A stretch of 64,000 bases of DNA, taken from assembly GCA_016721185.1 (NCBI GenBank), contig JADKIP010000015.1:343501-407500 (forward strand), in the 5' to 3' direction. Positions 34,657 through 43,357 of the stretch are shown here, piece by piece (the first letter of the stretch is position 1; each line of letters opens with the position of its first letter). A program made the position numbers and the translations under genes. Below the pieces are notes generated by a model that did no database searches, was not told the origin of the DNA, and worked only from the letters and a program-made list of their open reading frames with translations. The stretch is from Candidatus Dechloromonas phosphorivorans. GTDB taxonomy: Bacteria; Pseudomonadota; Gammaproteobacteria; Burkholderiales; Rhodocyclaceae.

Positions 34657-35126
34657 AAGTTGCAGCACTCATGATGGTGGCAGCTGTCTCAATAACCGGT
34701 TGCAGTTCGACTGGCAGTGCTGCTTCACCGCTGATTCCTGCCAAGTCAATCCAGCTGACCACTACAACCTCAGTTTCGCTCTCTACCTTGGCTACTGCTG
34801 CGGTAGTGGTTGCAGCTATCTATTTTGTCTACGATCCGCTGGCGCCGAATTGGGAAATTGAGGAGTCCCGACTCAACGATGATACCTATCGGTTTTCGCT
34901 AAAAATGAAGCGATACCATACGGGTGGTGCGGGTGAGTCGATTCAGATTCTCAAACGTCGCGCCAGCAAGATTCAGTACGAGCAGGGTTTTTCTGGATAC
35001 CAGATTCTTGAATACACTGAAGGTATTGAGTCGCAAACCATTGGTGCGCGCCGCATGGCCGAGGGAACCATCAAACTGGTGCAGCGCCAGCAGGCCGACT
35101 CGTTCCTTCAAAACGAGCGTTATTAG
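34653..35126 (+). CDS. Uncharacterised lipoprotein coupled to flgL
   Basis: I do not recognise this 157-residue protein. It has a type II signal peptide with lipobox I-T-G-C (C17), a Ser/Thr-rich segment, a hydrophobic stretch about 47-62 (A-T-A-A-V-V-V-A-A-I-Y-F-V-Y) that could be a second membrane helix or a buried strand, and a hydrophilic C-terminal domain with W-E-I-E-E-S-R-L and many basic residues (K-R-R-A-S-K-I). The start overlaps the flgL stop (ATGA), so it should be co-translated with flgL and co-regulated from the flgK sigma-28 and flgB sigma-54 promoters. It overlaps the convergent fliR by 4 bp. A flagellar envelope role is inferred from context only. Confidence 0.8.
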   Translation: MKVAALMMVAAVSITGCSSTGSAASPLIPAKSIQLTTTTSVSLSTLATAAVVVAAIYFVYDPLAPNWEIEESRLNDDTYRFSLKMKRYHTGGAGESIQILKRRASKIQYEQGFSGYQILEYTEGIESQTIGARRMAEGTIKLVQRQQADSFLQNERY

Positions 35127-35905
35127 CCACCTGGCACGGCGAAGCCGAGCATTGCACTCATGGCGAATTCGAATATCGCCTGAAGTGGCGTGGCGAGGTA
35201 GTTCATGCTGATGGCAATGGCAATAAACCCACCGAGTAGCGTGAGCGGGAAGCCGAGGGCGAAGATGTTCAATTGAGGTGCGGCGCGGGTTAGTACGGCA
35301 AGCGCCACGTTGGTGATCATCAATGCGACGACGACGGGTAGTGCCAGCAAAAGGCCGGCTGAAAATATCTTCGATCCAAGTTCCGCCAAATTTAGCCAGG
35401 AAGCCGAGCCAAGCGGGGTGGTGCCGACCGGCATGGCAGAAAAGCTTTGGGCCAGCGTCGCAAAGTAAAGCAAATGTCCGTTCATCGACAGGAACAGTAG
35501 CAGGGCGATGAGACCATAAAACTCTGCAATAACCGGGGTTTGAGATGAACTCAGCGGATCATAAAATGTGGCAAAGCCAAGGCCCATCTGAGCGCCAATA
35601 AATTCGCCTGCCAAGTCGAAAGCTGCAAATACGATGCGTGCAGCGAACCCCATGCCAATACCGATCAGCATTTGCTGCAGCATTATCCATAGGCCTGTCA
35701 GTGAAGCAGGTTGAACACTGGGCATGTTCGGCAGGCTGGGGGCGATGGCTACCGTAATCGCAATCCCAAGGATCAAGCGGGTGCGTCGTGGAATGCCTGC
35801 GGTGCTCCACAGCGGGGCTGCTGCGATAAAAGCCAGGATGCGAGCCAGCGGGAATATAAAGGCCGCAATCCAGGCATCGATCTGCACGGAGTCGATGCTG
35901 ATCAT
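35123..35905 (-). CDS. fliR: Flagellar export protein FliR
   Basis: Export-gate membrane protein of 260 residues with about six hydrophobic helices. The N-terminal region W-I-A-A-F-I-F-P-L-A-R-I and internal G-A-Q-M-G-L-G-F-A fit FliR. Last gene of the fliF-fliR unit; starts 2 bp after the fliQ stop and its end overlaps the convergent lipoprotein gene by 4 bp. Confidence 0.95.
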   Translation of the reverse strand: MISIDSVQIDAWIAAFIFPLARILAFIAAAPLWSTAGIPRRTRLILGIAITVAIAPSLPNMPSVQPASLTGLWIMLQQMLIGIGMGFAARIVFAAFDLAGEFIGAQMGLGFATFYDPLSSSQTPVIAEFYGLIALLLFLSMNGHLLYFATLAQSFSAMPVGTTPLGSASWLNLAELGSKIFSAGLLLALPVVVALMITNVALAVLTRAAPQLNIFALGFPLTLLGGFIAIAISMNYLATPLQAIFEFAMSAMLGFAVPGG

Positions 35906-35907
35906 GC

Positions 35908-36177
35908 TCAGCCGATCAGTTGCGGAATGCTGCCAAACAGGCGCTGAATGTAGTCGATCAGATACTGAAGCATCCAGGGCCCGAGCAATATGAGTACAAC
36001 AAACATTGCCACCAGCTTGGGGACGAACTGCAGGGTTGATTCGTTAATCTGAGTGGCTGCTTGAAAGATGCTGACAATCAGGCCAACGGCTAGCGCCGTA
36101 ATTAATGTTGGAGCCGCAATCAGCAACGTAACCTCAATTGCCTGCCGCCCAATTTCCATGACGGTTCCCGGTGTCAT
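35908..36177 (-). CDS. fliQ: Flagellar export protein FliQ
   Basis: Small 89-residue export-gate protein with two membrane helices (about 17-39 and 53-75). M-T-P-G-T-V-M-E-I-G-R-Q-A-I-E-V at the start and P-W-M-L-Q-Y-L-I-D-Y near the end are typical. It overlaps fliP by 4 bp. Confidence 0.95.
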   Translation of the reverse strand: MTPGTVMEIGRQAIEVTLLIAAPTLITALAVGLIVSIFQAATQINESTLQFVPKLVAMFVVLILLGPWMLQYLIDYIQRLFGSIPQLIG

Positions 36178-36920
36178 CGCGTAAAGCTCTGGACCAACGA
36201 GCCGATCACCAAATGCCAGCCATCGACGAGTACAAAAAGCATCAACTTGAAGGGCAATGCAACCATTACGGGTGACATCATCATCATGCCCATCGACATG
36301 AGCATGCTGGCCACCACCATGTCGATGACGAGAAAAGGAATGAACAGGATAAAGCCAATCTGGAACGCAGTTTTGAGTTCGCTGATCACAAAGGCGGGTA
36401 CCAGAATGCGCAGTGGCGTGTCTTCCGGTTTTTCTATCTTATCGACTTTTGCTATGCCGGCGAAGAGTGCAAGATCAGATTCGCGAGTCTGTTTGAGCAT
36501 GAAACCGCGCATTGGAATCGCCGCCCGTTCAGCCGCCTGCATCACGTCTATCTTGTTTTCCGAGAGTGGTAGGTAGGCATCGACATAAACCTTGTCGAGG
36601 ACTGGGCTCATCACGAAAAACGTGAGAAACAAGGATAAGCCAATGATTATCTGGTTCGAGGGTGAGGTGGGTGTGCCCAAGGCATGCCGCAACAAGGAAA
36701 GAACAATCACAATGCGGGTAAAGCCGGTCATCATTAATATGGCGGCCGGAATGAACGTCAACGCCGTCATCAATACCAGCGTCTGAATCGTTAGTGAATA
36801 TGTCGTACCGCCACCCGCCGTGGGTATGCTTGTAATTGCCGGGAGTGCAACGCTGGCCTGGGCGATGGCGAGGCTGGCCGGTATCAGCAAGGCAAGGCCG
36901 ACAAACAGGCGCTTAACCAT
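36174..36920 (-). CDS. fliP: Flagellar export protein FliP
   Basis: Core export-gate protein of 248 residues. A cleavable signal peptide (about 1-20) is followed by four membrane helices; R-H-A-L-G-T-P-T-S-P-S-N-Q-I-I-I-G-L and V-M-V-A-L-P-F-K-L are family signatures. The start overlaps the fliO stop by 8 bp. Confidence 0.97.
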   Translation of the reverse strand: MVKRLFVGLALLIPASLAIAQASVALPAITSIPTAGGGTTYSLTIQTLVLMTALTFIPAAILMMTGFTRIVIVLSLLRHALGTPTSPSNQIIIGLSLFLTFFVMSPVLDKVYVDAYLPLSENKIDVMQAAERAAIPMRGFMLKQTRESDLALFAGIAKVDKIEKPEDTPLRILVPAFVISELKTAFQIGFILFIPFLVIDMVVASMLMSMGMMMMSPVMVALPFKLMLFVLVDGWHLVIGSLVQSFTR

Positions 36921-37329
36921 GCTTGCGGCGCTCAGTTACGCTCTGTAACCACTGACGAAAAGGCTTTTCACCGGCAACCGGCAGAGTGTCTGCAGGCGTT
37001 GCGTCACCTTTGACCATCCGGTGCAGCGTGCGAATTTGTCCGGGAACAACACCTATGACGAGCCATTCTTCCCCAACCTCAAGTAAGACAATGCGCTCAC
37101 GTGGCCCAAGTGCGACACCGCCGACGACCTTCATGCCGCCCTGGCCAAATCCTTTGCTACCCGATACTTTTCTGGCCAACCAAGCTAGCCCGAGTAACAG
37201 TGCGACGATGAGCGCCAAGGCAAGTGTCGCTTGCAGGTATGTTCCGGCTGAGACGGTTGGCGTGGATGTTTCTGCAGCAATAGCCGAAAAAGGCAGCGAA
37301 AAGAATAGAAATCGTAGCAAAACGGGCAA
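36913..37329 (-). CDS. fliO: Flagellar biosynthesis protein FliO
   Basis: Assembly factor for the FliP ring, about 138 residues. Hydrophobic N-terminal segment (about 3-18, possible signal or membrane anchor), a strong membrane helix about 33-51 and a cytoplasmic domain with G-P-R-E-R-I-V-L-L-E-V-G-E-E-W-L-V-I-G-V, diagnostic of FliO. The start is uncertain: the only in-frame choice near the hydrophobic start is TTG at 37329, with no good ribosome site, because a stop lies four codons upstream. Confidence 0.88.
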   Translation of the reverse strand: MPVLLRFLFFSLPFSAIAAETSTPTVSAGTYLQATLALALIVALLLGLAWLARKVSGSKGFGQGGMKVVGGVALGPRERIVLLEVGEEWLVIGVVPGQIRTLHRMVKGDATPADTLPVAGEKPFRQWLQSVTERRKHG

Positions 37330-37382
37330 CCCACAGCATCAAATAGTCAGGACGCTATCTTAAAGCAAACTTGCTGGGGTGT

Positions 37383-37817
37383 TCAGCGATTGAGTTTTCG
37401 CATGCGCTCGGAAGGTGTGATGATGTCGGTCAAACGGATACCAAATTTATCGTTGACCACAACAACCTCGCCTTGCGCAATCAGTGTTCCATTCACCAGG
37501 ACGTCCATCGGCTCTCCTGCCATGGCATCAAGTTCGACGACCGAGCCATGGGCCAGCTGGAGAAGGTTTTTGATCGTGATCTTGGTTCGTCCGAGTTCAA
37601 CGGTCAGCTTGACTGGAATATCCAGAATCATGTCAAGCTCGTTCATCATGCCGGTATTGCCGGTGTTGCCGCCGAAAGAGGGGAAAATGTCGGCAGGCTG
37701 AGCTGCAGGTGATTCCGCGATTGCTTGCTCAGCCATCGCTGTCGCCCAGTCATCCTCGCTGATCTGGCCGTCGTCCTCTGTTGCCAAGTTTTCCATACCT
37801 TCCATTTCGTCAGCCAT
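37383..37817 (-). CDS. fliN: Flagellar motor switch protein FliN
   Basis: C-ring protein of about 144 residues. The C-terminal SpoA domain (about 65-140) has D-I-P-V-K-L-T-V-E-L-G-R-T-K and V-N-D-K-F-G-I-R-L-T. I chose the ATG at 37817 (M-A-D-E-M-E) since GGAG lies about seven bases upstream and it overlaps the fliM stop by 8 bp (ATGGCTGA); the longer frame to 37880 has no support. The acidic N-terminal half is normal for this family. Confidence 0.95.
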   Translation of the reverse strand: MADEMEGMENLATEDDGQISEDDWATAMAEQAIAESPAAQPADIFPSFGGNTGNTGMMNELDMILDIPVKLTVELGRTKITIKNLLQLAHGSVVELDAMAGEPMDVLVNGTLIAQGEVVVVNDKFGIRLTDIITPSERMRKLNR

Positions 37818-38826
37818 TGTTTTCTCCCATTGCCGGTTCGTTGGCCGGCGCGTCGGGTGGGGATGCAATGAATCGTTCAAGCTTCAAAGCGTATTGCCCG
37901 TTTTGTTGGCCGTAGGTGCATTCCATCAGTGGGACATTATCTACCATTGCTTCAATTCGTTCTGAAATGTTGAGCGGAATGACATCCCCAGCCTTAAGCT
38001 TGAGAATTTGTCCCAGCGTAATCTTGCCGGATCCCAGGTGGGCAACCAGTTCCACTTCAGCACCTTGCAACTGCTTACGTAGCGTGCCAATCCAGCGTTT
38101 GTCCGAGGAGAGCTGGTCGCTTTGCATCGTGCTGTACAAAAGATCGCGAATCGGTTCCAGCATTGAGTAGGGGAAGCAGATGTGCATATCTGCCGTAGCG
38201 CCACCAAATTCCAGCGTGAACGTCGTTGAAACAACGATTTCAGAGGGGGTGGCGATGTTGGCGAATTGTGAGTTCATCTCCGAACGCACGTATTCAAAAT
38301 TGATTTCGTGCACCGGCTTCCATGATTTGCTGTATTCGGCGAACACCACACCAAGCAGCCCCTGAATGATTCGCTGTTCCGTTGCAGTGAAGTCACGGCC
38401 TTCAACGCGGGTATGGAAGCGGCCATCACCGCCAAACATGTTATCAACAACCAGAAAAACGAGATTGGGATCGAAAACAAACAACGCTGTGCCGCGCAAC
38501 GGCTTGGCGACCACCAAGTTCAGGTTGGTCGGTACGACCAAGTTGCGGATAAATTCACTATATTTTTGGACGCGGATCGGGCCGACCGAGATTTCGGCAT
38601 TCCGGTGCATGTAATTGAATAGACCGATCCGCAAATAGCGGGCAAAGCGCTCATTGACCAGTTCAAGGGTGGGCATTCGCCCGCGTACGATACGTTCCTG
38701 CGTACCAATATTGTACGCACGGATATCGCTACCCTCACCCTGGCTTTCCTCGGGCTCGTCAGTCTCGCCGGTGACGCCTTTGAGTAGGGCGTCAACCTCG
38801 TCCTGAGATAGAAAGTCGCCGGCCAT
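37810..38826 (-). CDS. fliM: Flagellar motor switch protein FliM
   Basis: Rotor switch protein of 338 residues that binds CheY-P. The N-terminal CheY-binding peptide L-S-Q-D-E-V-D-A-L-L-K-G is at 6-17, the middle CheC-like domain about 45-240 and the C-terminal SpoA domain about 250-325. It starts 6 bp after fliL and overlaps fliN. Confidence 0.97.
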   Translation of the reverse strand: MAGDFLSQDEVDALLKGVTGETDEPEESQGEGSDIRAYNIGTQERIVRGRMPTLELVNERFARYLRIGLFNYMHRNAEISVGPIRVQKYSEFIRNLVVPTNLNLVVAKPLRGTALFVFDPNLVFLVVDNMFGGDGRFHTRVEGRDFTATEQRIIQGLLGVVFAEYSKSWKPVHEINFEYVRSEMNSQFANIATPSEIVVSTTFTLEFGGATADMHICFPYSMLEPIRDLLYSTMQSDQLSSDKRWIGTLRKQLQGAEVELVAHLGSGKITLGQILKLKAGDVIPLNISERIEAMVDNVPLMECTYGQQNGQYALKLERFIASPPDAPANEPAMGENNG

Positions 38827-38832
38827 GGCTCC

Positions 38833-39393
38833 TTACTGAATGATGAAAGAGGTGAAAAGGACGGATTTGACCGGGCCTTCCGAACTGGTTTTTTCCCCTT
38901 TTTTATTCTTCTTTGGTGGTTCAATGATGTCGTTAATCTCTTCCTTCAACGCTTCTGCCAAATTCTCCTTACCCTCTTTTGGAAGAAGTTCAGATGCTTT
39001 TTTCGAGGAGAGCAAAAGCATGATGTTGTTTCTAATCTTAGGCATCTGACCCTTGAGCGCGTTCTCTGCAGTGATGTCCTCCAGTTCAAGCGCCAGAATT
39101 ACCTGCAGATACTGATCTCCTGTTTCGGGGATGAGGTTCACGGTGAACGTGTCAAGATTTATGAAAACTGGCGGGTGAGCGGCCTCAGCTTTTTTGTCTT
39201 TCTTTTTCGGCTTTACAGTTTCTTCTGCTGCCTCTTCATCATCTTCGGCGTGATCCCCTTTTTTCAGCAGCATGAAAGCGCCACCACCAGCAAGAACCAG
39301 AACAAGGACAGCTGCAACAATGATGATCAATAATTTCTTGCTTTTTTTGGGGGCTTCAGCCCCTTCTTCTGCTGGCTTGGCATCTTTCGCCAT
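38833..39393 (-). CDS. fliL: Flagellar basal body-associated protein FliL
   Basis: Inner-membrane protein of 186 residues that supports the stator. A Lys-rich start is followed by a membrane helix about 19-41 (L-L-I-I-I-V-A-A-V-L-V), a very charged segment (D-D-E-E-A-A-E-E, K-P-K-K-K-D-K-K) and the periplasmic domain with F-V/T-V-N-L-I-P-E-T-G-D-Q-Y-L-Q. The C-terminal F-T-S-F-I-I-Q is typical of FliL. Confidence 0.95.
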   Translation of the reverse strand: MAKDAKPAEEGAEAPKKSKKLLIIIVAAVLVLVLAGGGAFMLLKKGDHAEDDEEAAEETVKPKKKDKKAEAAHPPVFINLDTFTVNLIPETGDQYLQVILALELEDITAENALKGQMPKIRNNIMLLLSSKKASELLPKEGKENLAEALKEEINDIIEPPKKNKKGEKTSSEGPVKSVLFTSFIIQ

Positions 39394-39425
39394 GTCTTTT
39401 CCTCTCTAGGTGTTCCGGATTTCGC

Positions 39426-40742
39426 TCATGCAAACAAGTCGACGAGGCCGCGTCCTTTTTGCAGAACTGAACTTGTTGTCACATTCAACGCTTTATCATT
39501 GGCCGGGAGTATAGCGTTTTCATCTGCCAAGTGCTTTCCGTTTGCGTTCTGGTAAGGGTTGTCAGGGTTTTGCTGGGCCAAATTGGCGCCAACATTGGTT
39601 TGGCCAAGATTAATCCCTGCGGATAAGAACATTTCCTTAAGTTGAGGGAGCGAGTTTTCAATCGCATGGCGAACCTCTGTGTGCGGTGAGGCAAACATCA
39701 CTTTTGCCTGATCACCACTCAGGCTAAGCGTGATCTGTACCGGGCCCAATTCGGGCGGGTTGATATTGATTTGCGCCGATTGCTGGTCGTTCTTTGCCAG
39801 CCAGACGATCTTTTCACCGAACTGTTGCGACCATGAGCTTTCACGGAGATTCGCATGGATGTTTGCCTGATCGGTGTTAGAGCTTTCGCGAGACTGTTTG
39901 GTAGCCAGATTGGCACTGGTCAAACTGGTGAGCGGCGCGCTGCTTGTTTCCGAAGGATTGGCTTCTGCGGCAAAAATTGCCGTTTCATTTTCTGCGGAAG
40001 CTCCTTCTACTGTGCGTTGCGTGCTTGAGATAAATCTTTCAACCCCCCCCAAGCCTTCTGAGCTTTTGCGTTGCTCTAGTCGATCAAGTCCTTTTTCTGC
40101 GCCGGTAATTGTGGCCATGAACTCGGGTGGTCGTTTTTCAAGCTTCTCTGTATCCGCTTGCAGTCCTATTTTTCCTGACAGTGGAATCGCTGGTAGCAAT
40201 GGTGGGGTGACGGCAAGTGATGCCAGCGTGGATAGATCAACCATACTTATTTTTTCATCAGGCACCTCTTCCGGAGAGAGTTTGGTGCCTTTCTTAGGCT
40301 CGCTCGCGTTAAGGAGTTTTCCGGAAACTTCTGCGATCACTCCGTCCGCGCTGAGCTGCTCTTCCGAGGTGAGTTCGGCGTTTTCTCCAATCCCGCTTGC
40401 GCTGAATCGCTCTTCAGGCAACAAGGCGGCAGACTTGCCAAGGAACTCTCCCGGAGTGAGTTTGGTACTTTTCCCAAGTCCGTTCGCGTTAAGGAGTTTT
40501 CCGGGAGTTTCTGAGATCAATCCACCCGCATCGAACCCCTCTTCCGGTAATAAGGCGGCAAACTTACCAAGCAATTCTTCCGTAGTGAGTTTGGTGCCGT
40601 TCTCAAGCCTGCCCGTGCCGAGCAGCTGTCCCGACAGTAATGCAGCAAACTCACCGGGCAAGCCTTCGCTGAGCGATGTGTTTGTTGACGCTGCAAGAAG
40701 GCTTAGGCCCTTGGGCAGTGATGAATTAACGCTAAGGCTCAT
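39426..40742 (-). CDS. fliK: Flagellar hook-length control protein FliK with internal repeats
   Basis: 438 residues. The C-terminal Flg_hook domain (about 315-390) has I-N-P-P-E-L-G-P-V-Q-I-T-L and the switch-related H-T-E-V-R-H-A-I-E-N-S-L-P-Q-L, typical of FliK, which measures hook length and triggers the FlhB switch. The N-terminal ruler region contains irregular repeats of G-K-[LF]-x-A-L-L-P-E-E and T-K-L-[ST]-P-x-E units between about residues 45 and 165. It lies in the canonical position between fliJ and fliL. A long open frame on the opposite strand is an artefact of composition. Confidence 0.94.
   Translation of the reverse strand: MSLSVNSSLPKGLSLLAASTNTSLSEGLPGEFAALLSGQLLGTGRLENGTKLTTEELLGKFAALLPEEGFDAGGLISETPGKLLNANGLGKSTKLTPGEFLGKSAALLPEERFSASGIGENAELTSEEQLSADGVIAEVSGKLLNASEPKKGTKLSPEEVPDEKISMVDLSTLASLAVTPPLLPAIPLSGKIGLQADTEKLEKRPPEFMATITGAEKGLDRLEQRKSSEGLGGVERFISSTQRTVEGASAENETAIFAAEANPSETSSAPLTSLTSANLATKQSRESSNTDQANIHANLRESSWSQQFGEKIVWLAKNDQQSAQININPPELGPVQITLSLSGDQAKVMFASPHTEVRHAIENSLPQLKEMFLSAGINLGQTNVGANLAQQNPDNPYQNANGKHLADENAILPANDKALNVTTSSVLQKGRGLVDLFA
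40267..40610 (-). repeat. Degenerate repeats inside fliK
   Basis: A 21-bp block beginning TCGCGTTAAGG occurs identically at 40304-40324 and 40484-40504 (plus-strand view), exactly 180 bp (60 codons) apart, and GAGTTTGGT recurs near 40279, 40459 and 40587. In the protein this gives copies of T-K-L-[ST] and G-K-L-L-N-A. The unit length varies (about 128 and 180 bp), always in frame. Confidence 0.8.
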
Positions 40743-40802
40743 TTTTGATCCCGTGGTGTACGTTGTCTTGACGGGATATAAGCAAGGCGTGTGCCGGCTA
40801 TC

Positions 40803-41252
40803 TTATTCGGTGGAGTCGGGCGTACTGTATTTTCTCGACGAAAATTCATCCAGGATCTTTTGCTCTTGTTTATTTTCCCGGTAACGCTCGCGGGCATCAT
40901 GGCGTGAAGACAACGTGTCAATCGCCATGAGCTTTGTATTCTGATTTCGCCATTCCGTCTGACCGGCTTTGGTGCTGAGTTCGGAGTTTTGGACAGCTTG
41001 GCGCTGTTGTTCGATGGCTTCATCAATGCGCGCGAGAAAGTCTTGATAATTGCGCAGAATCAAGCGTGTAATGCCTTCTGCTGTCGCCTCGCGCATACGT
41101 TGTGCATATTCGTCGCGGTACTGCTCCAGCATTTGCAGTCGACTACGCTGACTCTGTTCAGCCGTGATCAGTTGGCCAAGCTTTCGGCTTGCCTCGTCAG
41201 TGCGATTTTGCATTAATTCGAGGAGCGTTTGCAGCGGGAAAGTTTGGGCCAT
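40803..41252 (-). CDS. fliJ: Flagellar export chaperone FliJ
   Basis: A 149-residue, almost wholly alpha-helical coiled-coil protein that links the FliI ATPase to FlhA. N-terminal F-P-L-Q-T-L-L-E-L and the heptad-like Q/E/R-rich body fit FliJ. It lies 6 bp after fliI and 60 bp before fliK. Confidence 0.92.
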   Translation of the reverse strand: MAQTFPLQTLLELMQNRTDEASRKLGQLITAEQSQRSRLQMLEQYRDEYAQRMREATAEGITRLILRNYQDFLARIDEAIEQQRQAVQNSELSTKAGQTEWRNQNTKLMAIDTLSSRHDARERYRENKQEQKILDEFSSRKYSTPDSTE

Positions 41253-41258
41253 CGCTTA

Positions 41259-42665
41259 TTAGAACAATGATTTCAGCGCGAGGACACTACTCGCAAAGTC
41301 GGATTGTTCGGTCAGTCGTTGCTGCAGGAAACTCTCCATCCTCGGGTAGAGATTGATCGCCTGATCGAGCACTGGGTCCGAGCCGGGAACGTAGGCCCCC
41401 ACCGAGATCAGGTCACGCGAGCGCTGGTAGCGAGAAAACAATACCTTGAACTTGCGAATCTGCTCCATGTGCGGCTGGTCAATCAGGTTCACCATCGCCC
41501 GGCTGATTGATTGTTCAATATCAATGGCAGGGTAATGGCCAGCATCTGCCAGCGTTCGTGAAAGCACGATGTGGCCATCGAGAATAGCCCGGGCAGAGTC
41601 AGCAATCGGATCCTGCTGGTCATCACCCTCGGCCAGAACGGTATAAAAAGCCGTAATCGAGCCGCCACCTTCGACACCGTTGCCGGCCCGTTCAACCAAT
41701 TGTGGCAGGCGGGCGAAAACCGAGGGTGGGTAACCACGAGTTGCCGGGGGCTCGCCAATGGCCAAAGCAATTTCTCGCTGGGCCATGGCGTAGCGCGTCA
41801 GTGAATCCATAATCAGCAGAACCTGCTTGCCTTCGTCACGGAAGTGTTCGGCGATGGCGGTCGCGTAGGCGGCACCCTGCAGGCGCATCAGCGGCCCGGT
41901 GTCAGCCGGTGCGGCAACGACAACGGCGCGACGCATGCCTTCTTCACCCAGAATCTGCTCAATAAACTCTTTAACTTCACGACCGCGTTCGCCGATCAGC
42001 CCGACGACGATTACATCGGCTTCAGTGTAGCGAGCCATCATGCCGAGTAGTACCGACTTGCCGACACCGGAGCCGGCAAACAAGCCCATTCGTTGGCCTC
42101 GTCCTACGGTCAACAGTGCATTTATGGCACGAATGCCGACATCCAGGGGTTGGTGGATGGCAGCCCGTGACATTGGATTGACCGGGCGGCTCTGTAAGGG
42201 TCTCGACTGTGTTGTCAGAACAGGGCCCCTGTTGTCGAGCGGGCGGCCAACGCCGTCAAGTACGCGGCCAAGCAGTTCTTCGCCGACCGGTGCCTGTTTT
42301 ACGCGGTCGATGGCTCGACGACGATAGGGGGCTGGAGCATCCACGTGGGGGGGCATACTGGGTGGTTCAAAAGCAACCACCTTGGCCCCAGGTGCCAGGC
42401 CATAAACATCATCGGAGGGCATTAGGTAAAGCTTTTCACCGGCAAAACCAACAACTTCAGCTTCGACCGGTGCGCCACCCAGCGGGTAAATTCGACAGGA
42501 GCTACCCAATGGCAATTTCAGCCCGGCGGCTTCCATGACCAAACCGTTAATCCTGGTCAGTCGGCCGATCGGCCACAGGGGCTGGGCGTTGCTGACTGCA
42601 GTCATGCAGTTCTGCAGAAAACCATTCCAGCGAGTGGCGTGGTCCGGTGTTAGGGGGTCAGCCAT
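41259..42665 (-). CDS. fliI: Flagellum-specific ATP synthase FliI
   Basis: Export ATPase of 468 residues related to F1 beta. Walker A G-S-G-V-G-K-S (around 180), Walker B L-L-I-M-D-S-L-T-R, and G-E-P-P-A-T-R-G-Y-P-P-S-V-F are all present. The ATG at 42665 overlaps fliH by 16 bp. Normal length. Confidence 0.97.
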   Translation of the reverse strand: MADPLTPDHATRWNGFLQNCMTAVSNAQPLWPIGRLTRINGLVMEAAGLKLPLGSSCRIYPLGGAPVEAEVVGFAGEKLYLMPSDDVYGLAPGAKVVAFEPPSMPPHVDAPAPYRRRAIDRVKQAPVGEELLGRVLDGVGRPLDNRGPVLTTQSRPLQSRPVNPMSRAAIHQPLDVGIRAINALLTVGRGQRMGLFAGSGVGKSVLLGMMARYTEADVIVVGLIGERGREVKEFIEQILGEEGMRRAVVVAAPADTGPLMRLQGAAYATAIAEHFRDEGKQVLLIMDSLTRYAMAQREIALAIGEPPATRGYPPSVFARLPQLVERAGNGVEGGGSITAFYTVLAEGDDQQDPIADSARAILDGHIVLSRTLADAGHYPAIDIEQSISRAMVNLIDQPHMEQIRKFKVLFSRYQRSRDLISVGAYVPGSDPVLDQAINLYPRMESFLQQRLTEQSDFASSVLALKSLF

Positions 42666-43339
42666 TTTTGCGGTTCTGTACCGATTGCTTCGAGTACTCG
42701 CTTCCAGCGGGTTTCGATGGTGGCATCGACTTCGCTGGGGCCTGCTTGAAGCATGCAGCCACCCGGCGTTATCTCTCTATCCTCTACGATCCGCGTGCTT
42801 GTCTGGGCAAATTGTTCAGTCAGCTGGGTTCGGATGTTTTCAGCATCTACCGGATTAAGCCGCAGGACAAGGTTGGTATGGTGTAGCGGAAGGCTGGCAA
42901 TCGCTTCGCGAACAATCGGCAGCAACAACTCTGTATTTGCTGCAATACTGCCTCGGGTCACTTGCGCTGCAATTTCGATGGCGAGGGCCAGCAGTTGTTG
43001 GGCGACAGACTGGTCAACATCGGCAATGGCTGTTTCCAAATTGCCGATCAGAGCAGCGTAGCGCTGGGCGTTTGCCTCAATAGCCTCACGCGCCGCTGTC
43101 TCACCAACCGCTTTTCCTTCAGCCAGTCCTGCCTCGTAACCACTTGTTCGAGCGTCTTCGTGCATACGCTCGATTTCATCGACTGTTGGCAGCGGAATAT
43201 GTGCTGGTGTTTCCGGGGCTGCTTGCGCTGCAACAGCTTGTTCCGTGCCGACACTCTTCGTGGCCGGTGCAGGTTTCCGGTCAAAAGAGCTGGCTTGCCA
43301 GCGCTGAAAACTGAACAGTTCTTCCTTGGGGATGATCAC
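42650..43339 (-). CDS. fliH: Flagellar assembly protein FliH
   Basis: Regulator of FliI, 229 residues. It starts with GTG. The N-terminal W-Q-A-S-S-F-D region could anchor to FlhA, the centre (about 75-110) has the G-x3-G-type helix (G-Y-E-A-G-L-A-E-G-K-A-V-G) and the C-terminal globular part binds FliI. It overlaps fliI by 16 bp and follows fliG after 18 bp. Confidence 0.93.
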   Translation of the reverse strand: MIIPKEELFSFQRWQASSFDRKPAPATKSVGTEQAVAAQAAPETPAHIPLPTVDEIERMHEDARTSGYEAGLAEGKAVGETAAREAIEANAQRYAALIGNLETAIADVDQSVAQQLLALAIEIAAQVTRGSIAANTELLLPIVREAIASLPLHHTNLVLRLNPVDAENIRTQLTEQFAQTSTRIVEDREITPGGCMLQAGPSEVDATIETRWKRVLEAIGTEPQKWLTP

Positions 43340-43357
43340 GGAGGCGTTCCGGCCTGT

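Noticed and set aside
39874..40884. 336-codon open frame on the plus strand opposite fliK
   Set aside because: It is wholly antisense to fliK and fliJ, has Ser/Pro/Leu-rich low-complexity sequence and no ribosome site; it arises from the repeat composition of fliK.
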